A stretch of 45,684 nucleotides of DNA from UBA7445 sp042096455. Lineage in GTDB: Bacteria; Verrucomicrobiota; Verrucomicrobiia; Opitutales; Coraliomargaritaceae. Shown piece after piece: positions 37,768 through 44,868 of this stretch. Below the pieces are notes generated by a model that saw only the letters and a list, made by a program, of their open reading frames with translations, had not been told where the DNA came from and searched no databases. The stretch is from positions 1 through 45,684 of the forward strand of contig JBELLU010000008.1 of NCBI GenBank assembly GCA_042096455.1, written 5' to 3'. How positions within the stretch are numbered: the stretch's first letter is position 1; the number at the start of each line of letters is the position of its first letter. The position numbers were made by a program, and so were the translations under genes.

Positions 37768-38223
37768 ATGCGGGCAGTAATACAACGCGTAAGCAAAGCG
37801 CAGGTACGGGTCGTCGGTAGCACAGTCGGCGCGATTAAAACGGGCATGGTGGTTTTTCTGGGAGTGTCGGCGCAGGATGATGCCGCCGCGATTGCATGGT
37901 TGGTGCCCAGGGTCGCAAAGTTGCGGATTTGGGAAGACGCGGAGGGGCGGATGGCGCGATCTGTTCAGGAGATCGGCGGCGAAGTCATGGTGATCAGTCA
38001 ATTCACGCTCTACGGCAGTTTGAAAAAAGGAAATCGTCCATCCTTCAATCGAGCCGCGGAACCCGGCATGGCGCGCGCCCTGTATGAACAATTTGTCGCG
38101 GAGCTTGAGTCGGAACTGGGGCGTCCCGTTGCGACGGGTCGCTTTGGGGCGGACATGGCGATCGAGGTCGAGAACAACGGGCCGGTCACGCTGGTGGTGG
38201 ATACTGCCCAGAGAGACTTCTAA
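37768..38223 (+). CDS. dtd: D-aminoacyl-tRNA deacylase
   Basis: Dtd removes D-amino acids (and Gly mischarged on tRNA-Ala) from tRNA. The 151-residue protein begins MRAVIQRVSKAQV, the family start, so I use the ATG at 37768. It has VISQFTLYGS and the cross-subunit Gly-cis-Pro loop NNGPVTLVVDT (usually ND-GPVT-F). It acts in the cytoplasm as a dimer. Its TAA shares one base with the ATG of mpg, so the two form a small coupled operon. Confidence 0.96.
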   Translation: MRAVIQRVSKAQVRVVGSTVGAIKTGMVVFLGVSAQDDAAAIAWLVPRVAKLRIWEDAEGRMARSVQEIGGEVMVISQFTLYGSLKKGNRPSFNRAAEPGMARALYEQFVAELESELGRPVATGRFGADMAIEVENNGPVTLVVDTAQRDF

Positions 38224-38753
38224 TGGCACGTGTCTTGAAACAGGGATTTTATGGGCGTGACACTCAGGTTGTTGCGCAGGAATTGCTGGGCAAGCAGCTT
38301 TGCCGGCGTCTGCCTTCGGGGCGCATCATTCGCGGGCGGATCTGCGAGACGGAAGCCTACGATGGTTTTGAGGATCGCGCTTCGCACGCCCACAAGGGAC
38401 CGACCACCCGCAATGTCGTGATGTTCGGTCCTCCGGGGCGCGCCTACGTGTATCTTTGTTATGGAGTGCACTGGATGTTGAATTTCACCACCAGGGAAAA
38501 GGGTTATCCTTCGGCGGTGCTGCTGCGCGGGGTCGAGGGAATCGAGGGCCCCGGTCGCACAACCCGACATTTTCAAATCAATAGCCGCCACAACGAACAG
38601 GTCCTAAGCCGGGTCAATGGGCTATGGGTCGAGGATGACGGCTATGAAATTTGCGCGGAGTCGATACAACGCGCCCCGCGGGTCGGGATCGACTATGCGG
38701 GGGCAGAGTGGGCCGCCAAACCCTGGCGATTTATTTGGCAGCCAAGTCGCTGA
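38223..38753 (+). CDS. mpg: DNA-3-methyladenine (alkylpurine) glycosylase, AAG/MPG type
   Basis: This enzyme removes alkylated and deaminated purines, the first step of base excision repair. The 176-residue protein has VAQELLGKQLCRR, the catalytic Glu region RGRICETEAYDGFEDRASHA, and the core MFGPPGRAYVYLCYGVHWMLN. The C-terminal GIEGPGRTTRHFQI also fits. It is slightly short compared with ~200-residue family members. Its 3' end overlaps the cca 3' end by 23 bp on the other strand. Pairing with dtd is likely chance or shared housekeeping. Confidence 0.93.
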   Translation: MARVLKQGFYGRDTQVVAQELLGKQLCRRLPSGRIIRGRICETEAYDGFEDRASHAHKGPTTRNVVMFGPPGRAYVYLCYGVHWMLNFTTREKGYPSAVLLRGVEGIEGPGRTTRHFQINSRHNEQVLSRVNGLWVEDDGYEICAESIQRAPRVGIDYAGAEWAAKPWRFIWQPSR

Positions 38754-40119
38754 GTTTTTGGCGGAGGAATTTCAGACCGCCATCCACATCGGTGAAGGTG
38801 CCATCCAATTGAGCTTCGTAGGCCTCATCCAGAATCTCCCCGAATTGCCGCCCCGGTTTGGCACCGAGTTCCATGAGGTGGCGGCCCAGCATGAGGGGTC
38901 GCGGCGCCTTTGCCTCAATCTCAAGTTTGCGGGTCGACTCGAGGAGCCATTCGCCCTCGGGAAAATCATCGAGCGGAATGGGGGGGCGTCCGCATTTGTC
39001 GGCATACGCGACCCGCACCAGGCGGTCGATCCGTTGCACCCGCGCTGCGAGGCGCCGGATCGCGGAAGGCCCGGCGCCGTCGCGGTAGAGCGCGAGGGGC
39101 CGCATATGGTGCTCAACCAAGGGCAGGACTTCCTCGAAGATTTTCTTTTGGCGGGTCAGGCGCTGCAGGAAACGTTCGGTGGGCGGCAGTCCCAGAATGT
39201 CGTGGCGGGGGCTACGGATGCGCCCGTCAGTATCGACAAAGGTGGTTTCGGGTTTGCCGAAGTCGTGACACAGGACCGCGAGGCCAACGATGAGGTCTTC
39301 CCATTCATCGCCGGTGCGCTGCCCGGCATAGGCGTTGAGGCAATGCCCGGTGTGGGTCCAGACGTCGCCCTCGGGGTGCCATTCCGGATCCTGCGGGCAG
39401 TCGACCAGCGCCTCCAATTCCGGGAAGTACTGCAACCATTCGCAGGCTTTCAGGAATTCAAGCCCCGCGCTGATGCGTTGGCCCTTCAAAAGCAGTTTTT
39501 TCCATTCTTCCCAAAGCCGTTCTGCGGGCAGATGCTCCGGGTTTAAGCGGGCGCACAGTGCAATGGTCGACGGCTCGGCGACCCAATCAAAGCGGGCGAT
39601 GAATTGCATGCCGCGCAGGACGCGCAGGGGGTCCTCGATAAAGGCGGGTGAGACGTGACGCAGGCGACGAGCGCGCAGGTCGGCGCGGCCTTCGCAGGGG
39701 TCAATCCATTCGCCGCTGAGGGGATCGCAACTGATGGCATTGACGGTAAAGTCCCGACGGCTCGCGGCTTCTTCGGGGCTCATTCCGGGATCGCCCTCGA
39801 CCTTGAAGTCGGTGTGCTTGGGGCCGGTTTTTGACTCGCGCCGAGGCAGCGCCAAATCGATATTCAAACCCTTCAGGATAAAAACTCCAAAGGTGCGACC
39901 CACCGTATCAAGGGCGAATGAGGGGCGCAGACAGGCCTCCACTGCCCTGGCATCCAGTCCGTAGACCTCCATGTCGACGTCCTTGCTTTCGAGCCCCAGC
40001 AGACCGTCGCGGACACAACCGCCGACCAATAGCGCGCGGCCACCGGCTGCACGGATGAGTTGGGCGACTTTGAGTACCGCTTCTCTTTGAGTCGCTGGAA
40101 TATGCTCGGCGCTGTCCAC
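38731..40119 (-). CDS. cca: CCA tRNA nucleotidyltransferase / poly(A) polymerase family, with HD domain
   Basis: The family adds CCA (or A) to tRNA 3' ends. The 462-residue protein has the head motif LLVGGCVRDGLLG, the metal-binding DVDMEVYG, RRDFTVNAIS, and the neck EDPLRVLRGMQFIARFD. An HD domain follows (LAVLCHDFGKPETT, then a second metal-site His in PRHDI and HHMRPL). HD-bearing CCA enzymes are common in proteobacteria. Full CCA versus A-only or CC-only activity cannot be read from sequence. It is last in a likely tlyA-nadK-cca run, 12 bp after nadK. Confidence 0.92.
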   Translation of the reverse strand: MDSAEHIPATQREAVLKVAQLIRAAGGRALLVGGCVRDGLLGLESKDVDMEVYGLDARAVEACLRPSFALDTVGRTFGVFILKGLNIDLALPRRESKTGPKHTDFKVEGDPGMSPEEAASRRDFTVNAISCDPLSGEWIDPCEGRADLRARRLRHVSPAFIEDPLRVLRGMQFIARFDWVAEPSTIALCARLNPEHLPAERLWEEWKKLLLKGQRISAGLEFLKACEWLQYFPELEALVDCPQDPEWHPEGDVWTHTGHCLNAYAGQRTGDEWEDLIVGLAVLCHDFGKPETTFVDTDGRIRSPRHDILGLPPTERFLQRLTRQKKIFEEVLPLVEHHMRPLALYRDGAGPSAIRRLAARVQRIDRLVRVAYADKCGRPPIPLDDFPEGEWLLESTRKLEIEAKAPRPLMLGRHLMELGAKPGRQFGEILDEAYEAQLDGTFTDVDGGLKFLRQKLSDLAAK

Positions 40120-40131
40120 CTTTTGAAAAGT

Positions 40132-40980
40132 TTAGCTGAGGGAATCGCGAATGGCAGGAGCGCCCCAGTTCAGTTTGTCGCGCACAATCGCGAAATGTGA
40201 ATGGTCGGGGTTTTGCATGAGCCGCAGTCGCGCCTCCGCGAGGTAGATCTCAAGCGGCAGGCTGTCCGAGGCTTCATCGAAGTGATTGCGCCCGTCGATC
40301 GTGACGCGCGGGCTGGGGCCGCTTTGTCCGCGCTCCACGAGGATGCGGGTATCATCTGAGAAAATAACGGAACGGTTACCGAAGGTGTGTGGACAGATGG
40401 GGGTCATTGCAATGGCGCTGACTTTGGGGTCAACAATCGGGCCTCCGGCGGAGAGATTATAAGCGGTCGATCCGGTGGGGGTTGAAAAGATGAGGCCATC
40501 ACAATGATACTCCGAGACGTAATTATCATCGGCCTTCACTCGGAGGCGCACGAGCCCGCTGCCTTGGGTTTCCTTAAAGACGATATCATTGAGGGCATGG
40601 ATGCTGTGTCCCTGCGCATTCGTGCCGCACAAGACGCTGCGTTCGGCGATGTGGTAATCGCCTTTGATAAAGTCAGGCAACTTGTGGGCGGCCTCTTCCT
40701 GTGAAAAAGTGGCGAGAAAACCGAGCTTCCCGAGGTTGACTCCCAATAGCGCGCACCCGCTTTGAAGGGCGGCGTCGAGCACCCCGAGCAGGGTGCCGTC
40801 TCCACCGATTGTGATGCAAAGATCAAATCCTTCCAAAGCCTCAGGGGGGAGGGGATAACTATCGAAGGATTGCGTGCGCACCCCTTCACAATCTGCAATC
40901 CCGCCGAGGTAGCACGCCACATCTCCCGCGCCGGGCTTGGAGCGGTTGATCGCAAAGGCTATCGATTCAATGGGATTCAT
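40132..40980 (-). CDS. nadK: NAD kinase
   Basis: NadK phosphorylates NAD to NADP. The 282-residue protein has the GGDGT motif at 59-63, the substrate-binding NDIVF segment and PTGSTAYNLSAGGPI. The C-terminal region ending GRNHFDEASDSL follows. I chose ATG 40980 (MNPIESIAF); a longer reading adds 12 unconserved residues. It lies 61 bp after tlyA and 12 bp before cca. tlyA-nadK order is found in many bacteria. Confidence 0.96.
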   Translation of the reverse strand: MNPIESIAFAINRSKPGAGDVACYLGGIADCEGVRTQSFDSYPLPPEALEGFDLCITIGGDGTLLGVLDAALQSGCALLGVNLGKLGFLATFSQEEAAHKLPDFIKGDYHIAERSVLCGTNAQGHSIHALNDIVFKETQGSGLVRLRVKADDNYVSEYHCDGLIFSTPTGSTAYNLSAGGPIVDPKVSAIAMTPICPHTFGNRSVIFSDDTRILVERGQSGPSPRVTIDGRNHFDEASDSLPLEIYLAEARLRLMQNPDHSHFAIVRDKLNWGAPAIRDSLS

Positions 40981-41041
40981 GTTAGGGTAAGTAAGCGCAA
41001 AGCCCCGCAAGCGCAAACCGATTCAACAACCGCAGGCGCGC

Positions 41042-41794
41042 TCAGCTTTTGCGCAGGCCGATCAGGTATTCCAGGTTGCCGTCGGTTCCTTTGATGGGTG
41101 ATTCCATTGCGCCGATCAGTTCCGCTCCCTCGAGTTCGCGAAGGGCGAAGGTGGTGATACCTTCGAGGATGCGGGTTTGGATGGCGGGGTCCCGAATGAT
41201 CCCGCGCCCCGCATCGACCTCCGATTTCTCGGCTTCAAACTGCGGTTTCACAAGGGCGATGAGGCATCCGCCGGATTCACAAAAGGGCCAAACTGCCGGG
41301 AGCACCTTGGTGAGGGAAATAAAGGAGAGATCCATCACGATGCGGGGGTAGTGCTCGCTGGGGAGGTCGCCGGGTTTGAGATGGCGGGCATTGGTCTTTT
41401 CGAGGTTCGTGACTCGGGGATCCTGCAGGAGTTTATTGTGTAATTGCGCGCGTCCCACGTCCACGCAGGTGGCGCTCACCGCCCCGCGCTGCAAGCTGCA
41501 ATCCGTGAAGCCCCCGGTCGAGGCGCCCACATCCAACAACTCACAAGCCTGCATCGATATGTTGAAACGGTCCAGGAAGCCCTCCAGTTTGTCGCCGCCC
41601 CGGCTTACAAAGCGCGGCGCTTGCTCCACCTCGAGCGGCAGGTTAGCGGGAACGGTTCGCCCGGGCTTGTCGAGCCGTTCGCTGCTGCTGTGGACCTTGC
41701 CCGCGAGGATCAATGCTTTGGCTTGCGAGCGGGACTCCGCCAGGCCGCGCGCCAAAAGCAATTCATCGAGCCGAATCTTTTCAGGTGATGCCAT
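41042..41794 (-). CDS. tlyA: TlyA-family rRNA 2'-O-methyltransferase
   Basis: TlyA proteins methylate ribose in rRNA; some are named hemolysins from early work. The 250-residue protein has an N-terminal S4 RNA-binding domain (RLDELLLARGLAESRSQAKALI at 8-30). The FtsJ-like domain starts FVSRGGDKLEGFLD and has the SAM motif LLDVGASTGGFTDC at 86-99. Catalytic Lys-Asp-Lys-type residues include VMDLSFISL and ALVKPQFE. I chose the ATG at 41794. The leader holds three contiguous palindromes. Confidence 0.94.
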   Translation of the reverse strand: MASPEKIRLDELLLARGLAESRSQAKALILAGKVHSSSERLDKPGRTVPANLPLEVEQAPRFVSRGGDKLEGFLDRFNISMQACELLDVGASTGGFTDCSLQRGAVSATCVDVGRAQLHNKLLQDPRVTNLEKTNARHLKPGDLPSEHYPRIVMDLSFISLTKVLPAVWPFCESGGCLIALVKPQFEAEKSEVDAGRGIIRDPAIQTRILEGITTFALRELEGAELIGAMESPIKGTDGNLEYLIGLRKS

Positions 41795-41815
41795 GAGAAT
41801 TTCAGTCAAAGCCTT

Positions 41816-41859
41816 GGGCATGGAATGCCCTGCTTGCAAGGGAAAGCGGCTCGCTTTCC
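41816..41859. repeat. Three contiguous perfect palindromes in the tlyA leader
   Basis: In 44 bp lie GGGCAT-gga-ATGCCC (41816-41830), CTTGCAAG (41833-41840) and GGAAAGCG-gct-CGCTTTCC (41841-41859), all perfect. They sit between the lipoprotein stop (41876) and the tlyA ATG (41794), nearest end 21 bp from the ATG. There is no T-tract on the minus strand, so a simple terminator is unlikely. They could be stacked leader hairpins or DNA-binding sites. Confidence 0.75.
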
Positions 41860-41875
41860 ATCGTTACCCATAACC

Positions 41876-42211
41876 TTAGCGGTATTCAATCGCTTCCAGC
41901 AGCTTATAAATCACCGGTTCATCCCGCATGTAGCGCAAGCGAATCACTTGCCCTTCCACCGCCGCTTTTTCCTCGTCCATATAAATCTGCCGGATCGGAC
42001 CTTCCGCCAGCACTCCCTCGCTGTTCATCAATAGCCTAACTTCATAAACCAGCTCAAAGCCATAGCGACCGTTGTCCATGACCTCGACCCCTTCAATCCT
42101 TCCATTCGTCGTAATCCAGTCCGAATCCGCGCCATGCTCTACACAGGCAGTTAGGCTCAGTAATAGTGCCAAGAGGCAGGCGCGCAGACTTTTCATTGTT
42201 ATTGTTTTCAT
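41876..42211 (-). CDS. Small putative lipoprotein of unknown function
   Basis: The 111-residue precursor has a basic start, a hydrophobic run and a lipobox LTAC at Cys23. The mature part (~88 residues) is predicted beta-rich, with ISO-like repeats of aliphatic and charged residues and no known motif. I used the ATG at 42211; MKSLRA at 42196 is an alternative. It should be lipidated by Lgt and sorted to a membrane. It lies 16 bp after the RHH gene, so they may share an mRNA. Function unknown. Confidence 0.75.
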   Translation of the reverse strand: MKTITMKSLRACLLALLLSLTACVEHGADSDWITTNGRIEGVEVMDNGRYGFELVYEVRLLMNSEGVLAEGPIRQIYMDEEKAAVEGQVIRLRYMRDEPVIYKLLEAIEYR

Positions 42212-42227
42212 CGTATTATTCCATGGA

Positions 42228-42437
42228 CTAAAGGTTCTTTTTCCGGGCGGTCGCCAAAACCTGACTATCCACTTGAGTCGTATCTTGCTCAAAATTGACT
42301 TGCGACCGAACCAGGTGCTCAATGATGTAGGTGCGCGATCGATTCGTGAGCTTCGCGATGAGGTCGATTCGCGTGACTAAATTCCGTGGGATAGATATGG
42401 TGACGGATTGTTTATGCGCTGCTCTTCTATTGGGCAT
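42228..42437 (-). CDS. Small ribbon-helix-helix DNA-binding protein
   Basis: A 69-residue protein with the RHH pattern: strand SVTISIPRNL (about 11-20), helix VTRIDLIAKLTN, then turn and helix RSRTYIIEHLVRSQ. Such proteins are dimeric repressors or antitoxins of the CopG/ParD type. No toxin gene follows; the next gene downstream is a lipoprotein. It is divergent from a second RHH gene (42516-42734) across 78 bp of AT-rich DNA. Confidence 0.75.
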   Translation of the reverse strand: MPNRRAAHKQSVTISIPRNLVTRIDLIAKLTNRSRTYIIEHLVRSQVNFEQDTTQVDSQVLATARKKNL

Positions 42438-42479
42438 AAGTGTAAATAACTAATAAATATAAAAAATTCAGCAAAAAAC

Positions 42480-42507
42480 TTGACGTTTATTTTAAGTTAC
42501 TTATACC
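42480..42507 (+). promoter_or_regulatory. Candidate sigma-70 promoter of the plus-strand RHH gene
   Basis: TTGACG (42480-42485) and TATACC (42502-42507) are 16 bp apart, after A-rich DNA. Transcription would start near 42514, at or next to the ATG at 42516, giving a leaderless or nearly leaderless mRNA. The -10 lies partly in the palindrome at 42503-42517. Confidence 0.5.
42493..42503 (+). repeat. TAAGTTACTTA motif, also upstream of the secreted protein gene
   Basis: The 11-mer TAAGTTACTTA (a 5-1-5 inverted repeat) is here on the plus strand and at 594-604 on the minus strand. Both copies are on the sense strand of the following gene: 12 bp before the RHH ATG at 42516 and 24 bp before the ATG at 569. 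A CCTAA follows within 2-3 bp at both sites. Confidence 0.55.
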
Positions 42508-42517
42508 TAATAGGTAT
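42503..42517. promoter_or_regulatory. Perfect 15-bp palindrome overlapping the RHH start codon
   Basis: ATACCTA-A-TAGGTAT is a perfect 7-1-7 inverted repeat covering most of the candidate -10 box and the first two bases of the ATG. RHH proteins commonly bind short palindromes over their own promoters, so autoregulation is the natural reading (inference). Confidence 0.6.
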
Positions 42518-42734
42518 GACAATATCCGTTTCACTACCAGAAGATCTAGTTTGTAAAATAAAAGAAGCGGCTCAGCGCGATCATCGTTCTATATCCGGGC
42601 AGATCGCTTTTTTTTGCGACCGGGGTATGAGTAACATGCTTGAACCCAGAGTGGAAGATCCAAAAGGCTCGACCGCATACGGCAGCGTGTCCAAGAGAGC
42701 GGCCAGCGCCGGCAAGGCCAGCTCGAAGAGCTAA
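42516..42734 (+). CDS. Small ribbon-helix-helix DNA-binding protein
   Basis: A 72-residue protein opening MTISVSLPEDLVCKIKEAAQRDHRSISGQI, a clear RHH fold: strand 2-9, helix A 9-21, turn, helix B from Ser25. The remainder (about 38-72) is polar and Ser/Lys-rich with no pattern. The ATG lies inside a perfect palindrome. No toxin gene follows; the next 169 bp hold low-complexity DNA, then typA on the other strand. A 6-2-6 palindrome (42727-42740) spans its stop codon. It could be an orphan antitoxin or a regulator. Confidence 0.7.
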   Translation: MTISVSLPEDLVCKIKEAAQRDHRSISGQIAFFCDRGMSNMLEPRVEDPKGSTAYGSVSKRAASAGKASSKS

Positions 42735-42766
42735 AGCTCTGTGCCTTGTGGTGCAAGATGAACCTC

Positions 42767-42854
42767 GAATGGGGAGGTAAGGTAGGAAGGTATGAAGGTG
42801 TGAAAGTGGGAAGGTTGGGATTACCCTGAGTCTTAATCTTACTCCTACTCTTAG
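42767..42854. repeat. Low-complexity intergenic DNA: C-free stretch plus TCTTAN hexamers
   Basis: Bases 42767-42820 contain no cytosine and repeat AAGGT several times (GGAAGGT, GAAGGTG, GGAAGGTT). At 42831-42854 four hexamers follow head to tail: TCTTAA, TCTTAC, TCCTAC, TCTTAG. A short repeat, GTCCAA, occurs twice just after. Together they look like remains of a repeat element between the RHH gene and typA. No open frame across it looks real. Confidence 0.5.
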
Positions 42855-42903
42855 GAATATCTAACGTCCAAAGTCCAACGAACAACCAGCAACCACAAAA
42901 AAA

Positions 42904-44733
42904 TTATTTCCCGGTTTTGGCGAGTTTGCGGCGTTTGTTGGCGTCGAGTTCGCGCTTGCGCATCCGCAGGAAATTCGGGGTCGCTTCCACCAGTTCATCC
43001 GGCGCGATGTATTCAATGGCGCGCTCAAGGGAAAATTTGATGGGTGGGGCGAGTTGAATGCCCTTGTCGGAACCGGAGGCGCGCATGTTGTCGAGTTGCT
43101 TGGCTTTGGCGGGGTTGACCGGCATATCCTCGCGGCGTGGATTTTCCCCCACGATCATCCCGTTATAAACTTCCTCGCCGGGGCCTATGAAGAGCTTGCC
43201 ACGGTTCTGGATCGCATCGAGGGCGTAGGGCATCGCCTTGCCGAGCTCCATGCTCACGAGCGTTCCCGTCAGGCGCGTCGAAATCTCGCCGCAATAGGGG
43301 CGGTATTCCAAAAAGGAATGGCTCATGACCCCGTGGCCCGATGTCATCGTGACAAGGTCGCTTTCAAATCCAATCAAACCTCGGGTCGAAACTTCCGCTT
43401 CAACCGTGACGCCGGCATTGTGGTGTTCCATATGGGTGACCTTGCCCTTGCGCTTGGCAAGATTCTCCATGATCCCGCCGAGGTGCTCCTCCGGGGTTTC
43501 CACCCAGACCTTTTCAAAGGGTTCACAGCGTTTCCCGTCGATTTCCTTGTATAGAACCGTCGGGCGCGAAACCAACACTTCAAAGCCTTCCCGCCGCATT
43601 GTTTCCACCAATACCGCAATCTGCATCGCACCCCGGGCATTCACCCGGAATTTCGTCCCCTCGTCGGTGTCTTCCACCGAAATCGAAATATTGGACTGCG
43701 TTTCGCGAATCAGGCGTTCCCGAATCTGGCGCGAGGTCACCTTTTTCCCATCCTGACCCGCCAGCGGACCGTTGTTCACCGAAAATTCCATCTGCACGGT
43801 TGCAGGGTCGAGTTCCACAAAGGGCAGTGCTTCCGCGTTTTCATTCACTGCAAGGGTGTCGCCGATATCGACATCCTCAAATCCCGCCAGGCCTACGATA
43901 TCACCTGCCACCGCTTCCGTGACTTCGTCCGTCGCCAGACCGGAGAAGGTTTTCATCTTGGTGATCTTGACGCGTTGACGGCGCCCGTCCTTGCGGAGCG
44001 CAAAGATGCCCTGGCCTTGCTTTACCTCGCCGGAGAGCACGCGCCCAATCGCCATGCGGCCCACGTAATCATCCCAATCGATATTGGACACCAGCATACG
44101 GAAATCACCCGCCTCAATGGTGGGAGGAGGGATGCGCTCCACGATCGTTTCAAAAAGATCCGTCATGTTTTCGCGCGGGCCCTCGGGGCTGCGGTCCGCA
44201 AAGCCCATCTTGGCAGAGGCATAGAGAAAGGGCGCGTTGAATTGATCATCGTCCGCTTCGAGATCGAGGAACAATTCCAGCACCTTGTCGTGCACCCAAT
44301 CCGGGCGGGAAGTGTCGCGGTCGACCTTGTTGATAACACAAATCGTCTTGAGGCCCGCATCGAGCGCCTTGCGGAGTACCCAGCGCGTCTGCGCCTGCGG
44401 TCCGCCCACTGCATCGGTGAGAAGGAGTACCCCATCCACCATTTTCATGACCCGTTCGACTTCTGCTCCGAAATCCGCGTGCCCGGGAGTGTCGACGATA
44501 TTGATGGTATAGGTGATCCCGTCCTGCAGGTTTTTCCAGCGCACTGCGGTATTCTTCGCCTTGATCGTGATGCCCTTCTCACGCTCGAGATCCATGGAGT
44601 CCATGGCACGTTCCTCGACCTGTTGATTCTCACGAAAGGTGCCGCTCTGTTGCAGCAGGCAATCCACCAGGGTGGTCTTCCCGTGGTCCACGTGGGCGAT
44701 TATAGCAATATTGCGGATGTATTCAGCGTTCAT
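42904..44733 (-). CDS. typA: Ribosome-associated GTPase TypA/BipA
   Basis: TypA is a translational GTPase related to EF-G that helps 50S assembly and stress adaptation. The 609-residue protein has AHVDHGKTT from residue 13, the switch region EREKGITIKAKN, DTPGHADFG and NKVDRD. Domain II, EF-G-like domains III and V, and the TypA-specific C-terminal domain (EELVEATP-like DELVEATPNFLRMRKR) follow. It ends with a short basic tail. The ATG lies just 12 bp after the T-tract of a terminator hairpin. Confidence 0.97.
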   Translation of the reverse strand: MNAEYIRNIAIIAHVDHGKTTLVDCLLQQSGTFRENQQVEERAMDSMDLEREKGITIKAKNTAVRWKNLQDGITYTINIVDTPGHADFGAEVERVMKMVDGVLLLTDAVGGPQAQTRWVLRKALDAGLKTICVINKVDRDTSRPDWVHDKVLELFLDLEADDDQFNAPFLYASAKMGFADRSPEGPRENMTDLFETIVERIPPPTIEAGDFRMLVSNIDWDDYVGRMAIGRVLSGEVKQGQGIFALRKDGRRQRVKITKMKTFSGLATDEVTEAVAGDIVGLAGFEDVDIGDTLAVNENAEALPFVELDPATVQMEFSVNNGPLAGQDGKKVTSRQIRERLIRETQSNISISVEDTDEGTKFRVNARGAMQIAVLVETMRREGFEVLVSRPTVLYKEIDGKRCEPFEKVWVETPEEHLGGIMENLAKRKGKVTHMEHHNAGVTVEAEVSTRGLIGFESDLVTMTSGHGVMSHSFLEYRPYCGEISTRLTGTLVSMELGKAMPYALDAIQNRGKLFIGPGEEVYNGMIVGENPRREDMPVNPAKAKQLDNMRASGSDKGIQLAPPIKFSLERAIEYIAPDELVEATPNFLRMRKRELDANKRRKLAKTGK

Positions 44734-44744
44734 GGTCGCGGCGT

Positions 44745-44784
44745 AAAAATAAAAATCGCCCCGGCGGCAGGTTGCGGCGGGGCG
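44745..44784 (-). terminator. Intrinsic terminator of the MBL gene, right before typA
   Basis: On the minus strand, perfect 7-bp GC arms CGCCCCG and CGGGGCG (44784-44778 and 44763-44757) enclose a 14-nt loop. ATTTTTATTTTT follows (44756-44745). It lies 85 bp after the stop of the upstream gene and ends 11 bp before the typA ATG. Confidence 0.75.
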
Positions 44785-44868
44785 GTCAATTGCACGCCGC
44801 GATAAGGGCGGCGCGCACGCGGGAAGTCAATGCGAAAGGGCGGGGACCTCGTGGATCATTTTTCCTGA

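Noticed and set aside
42589..42885. 98-residue minus-strand frame between the RHH gene and typA
   Set aside because: It runs antisense through the RHH gene and the low-complexity hexamer and C-free DNA. Its composition (Pro, Ser, Thr, Lys) follows from the repeats and it has no start region or family motif.
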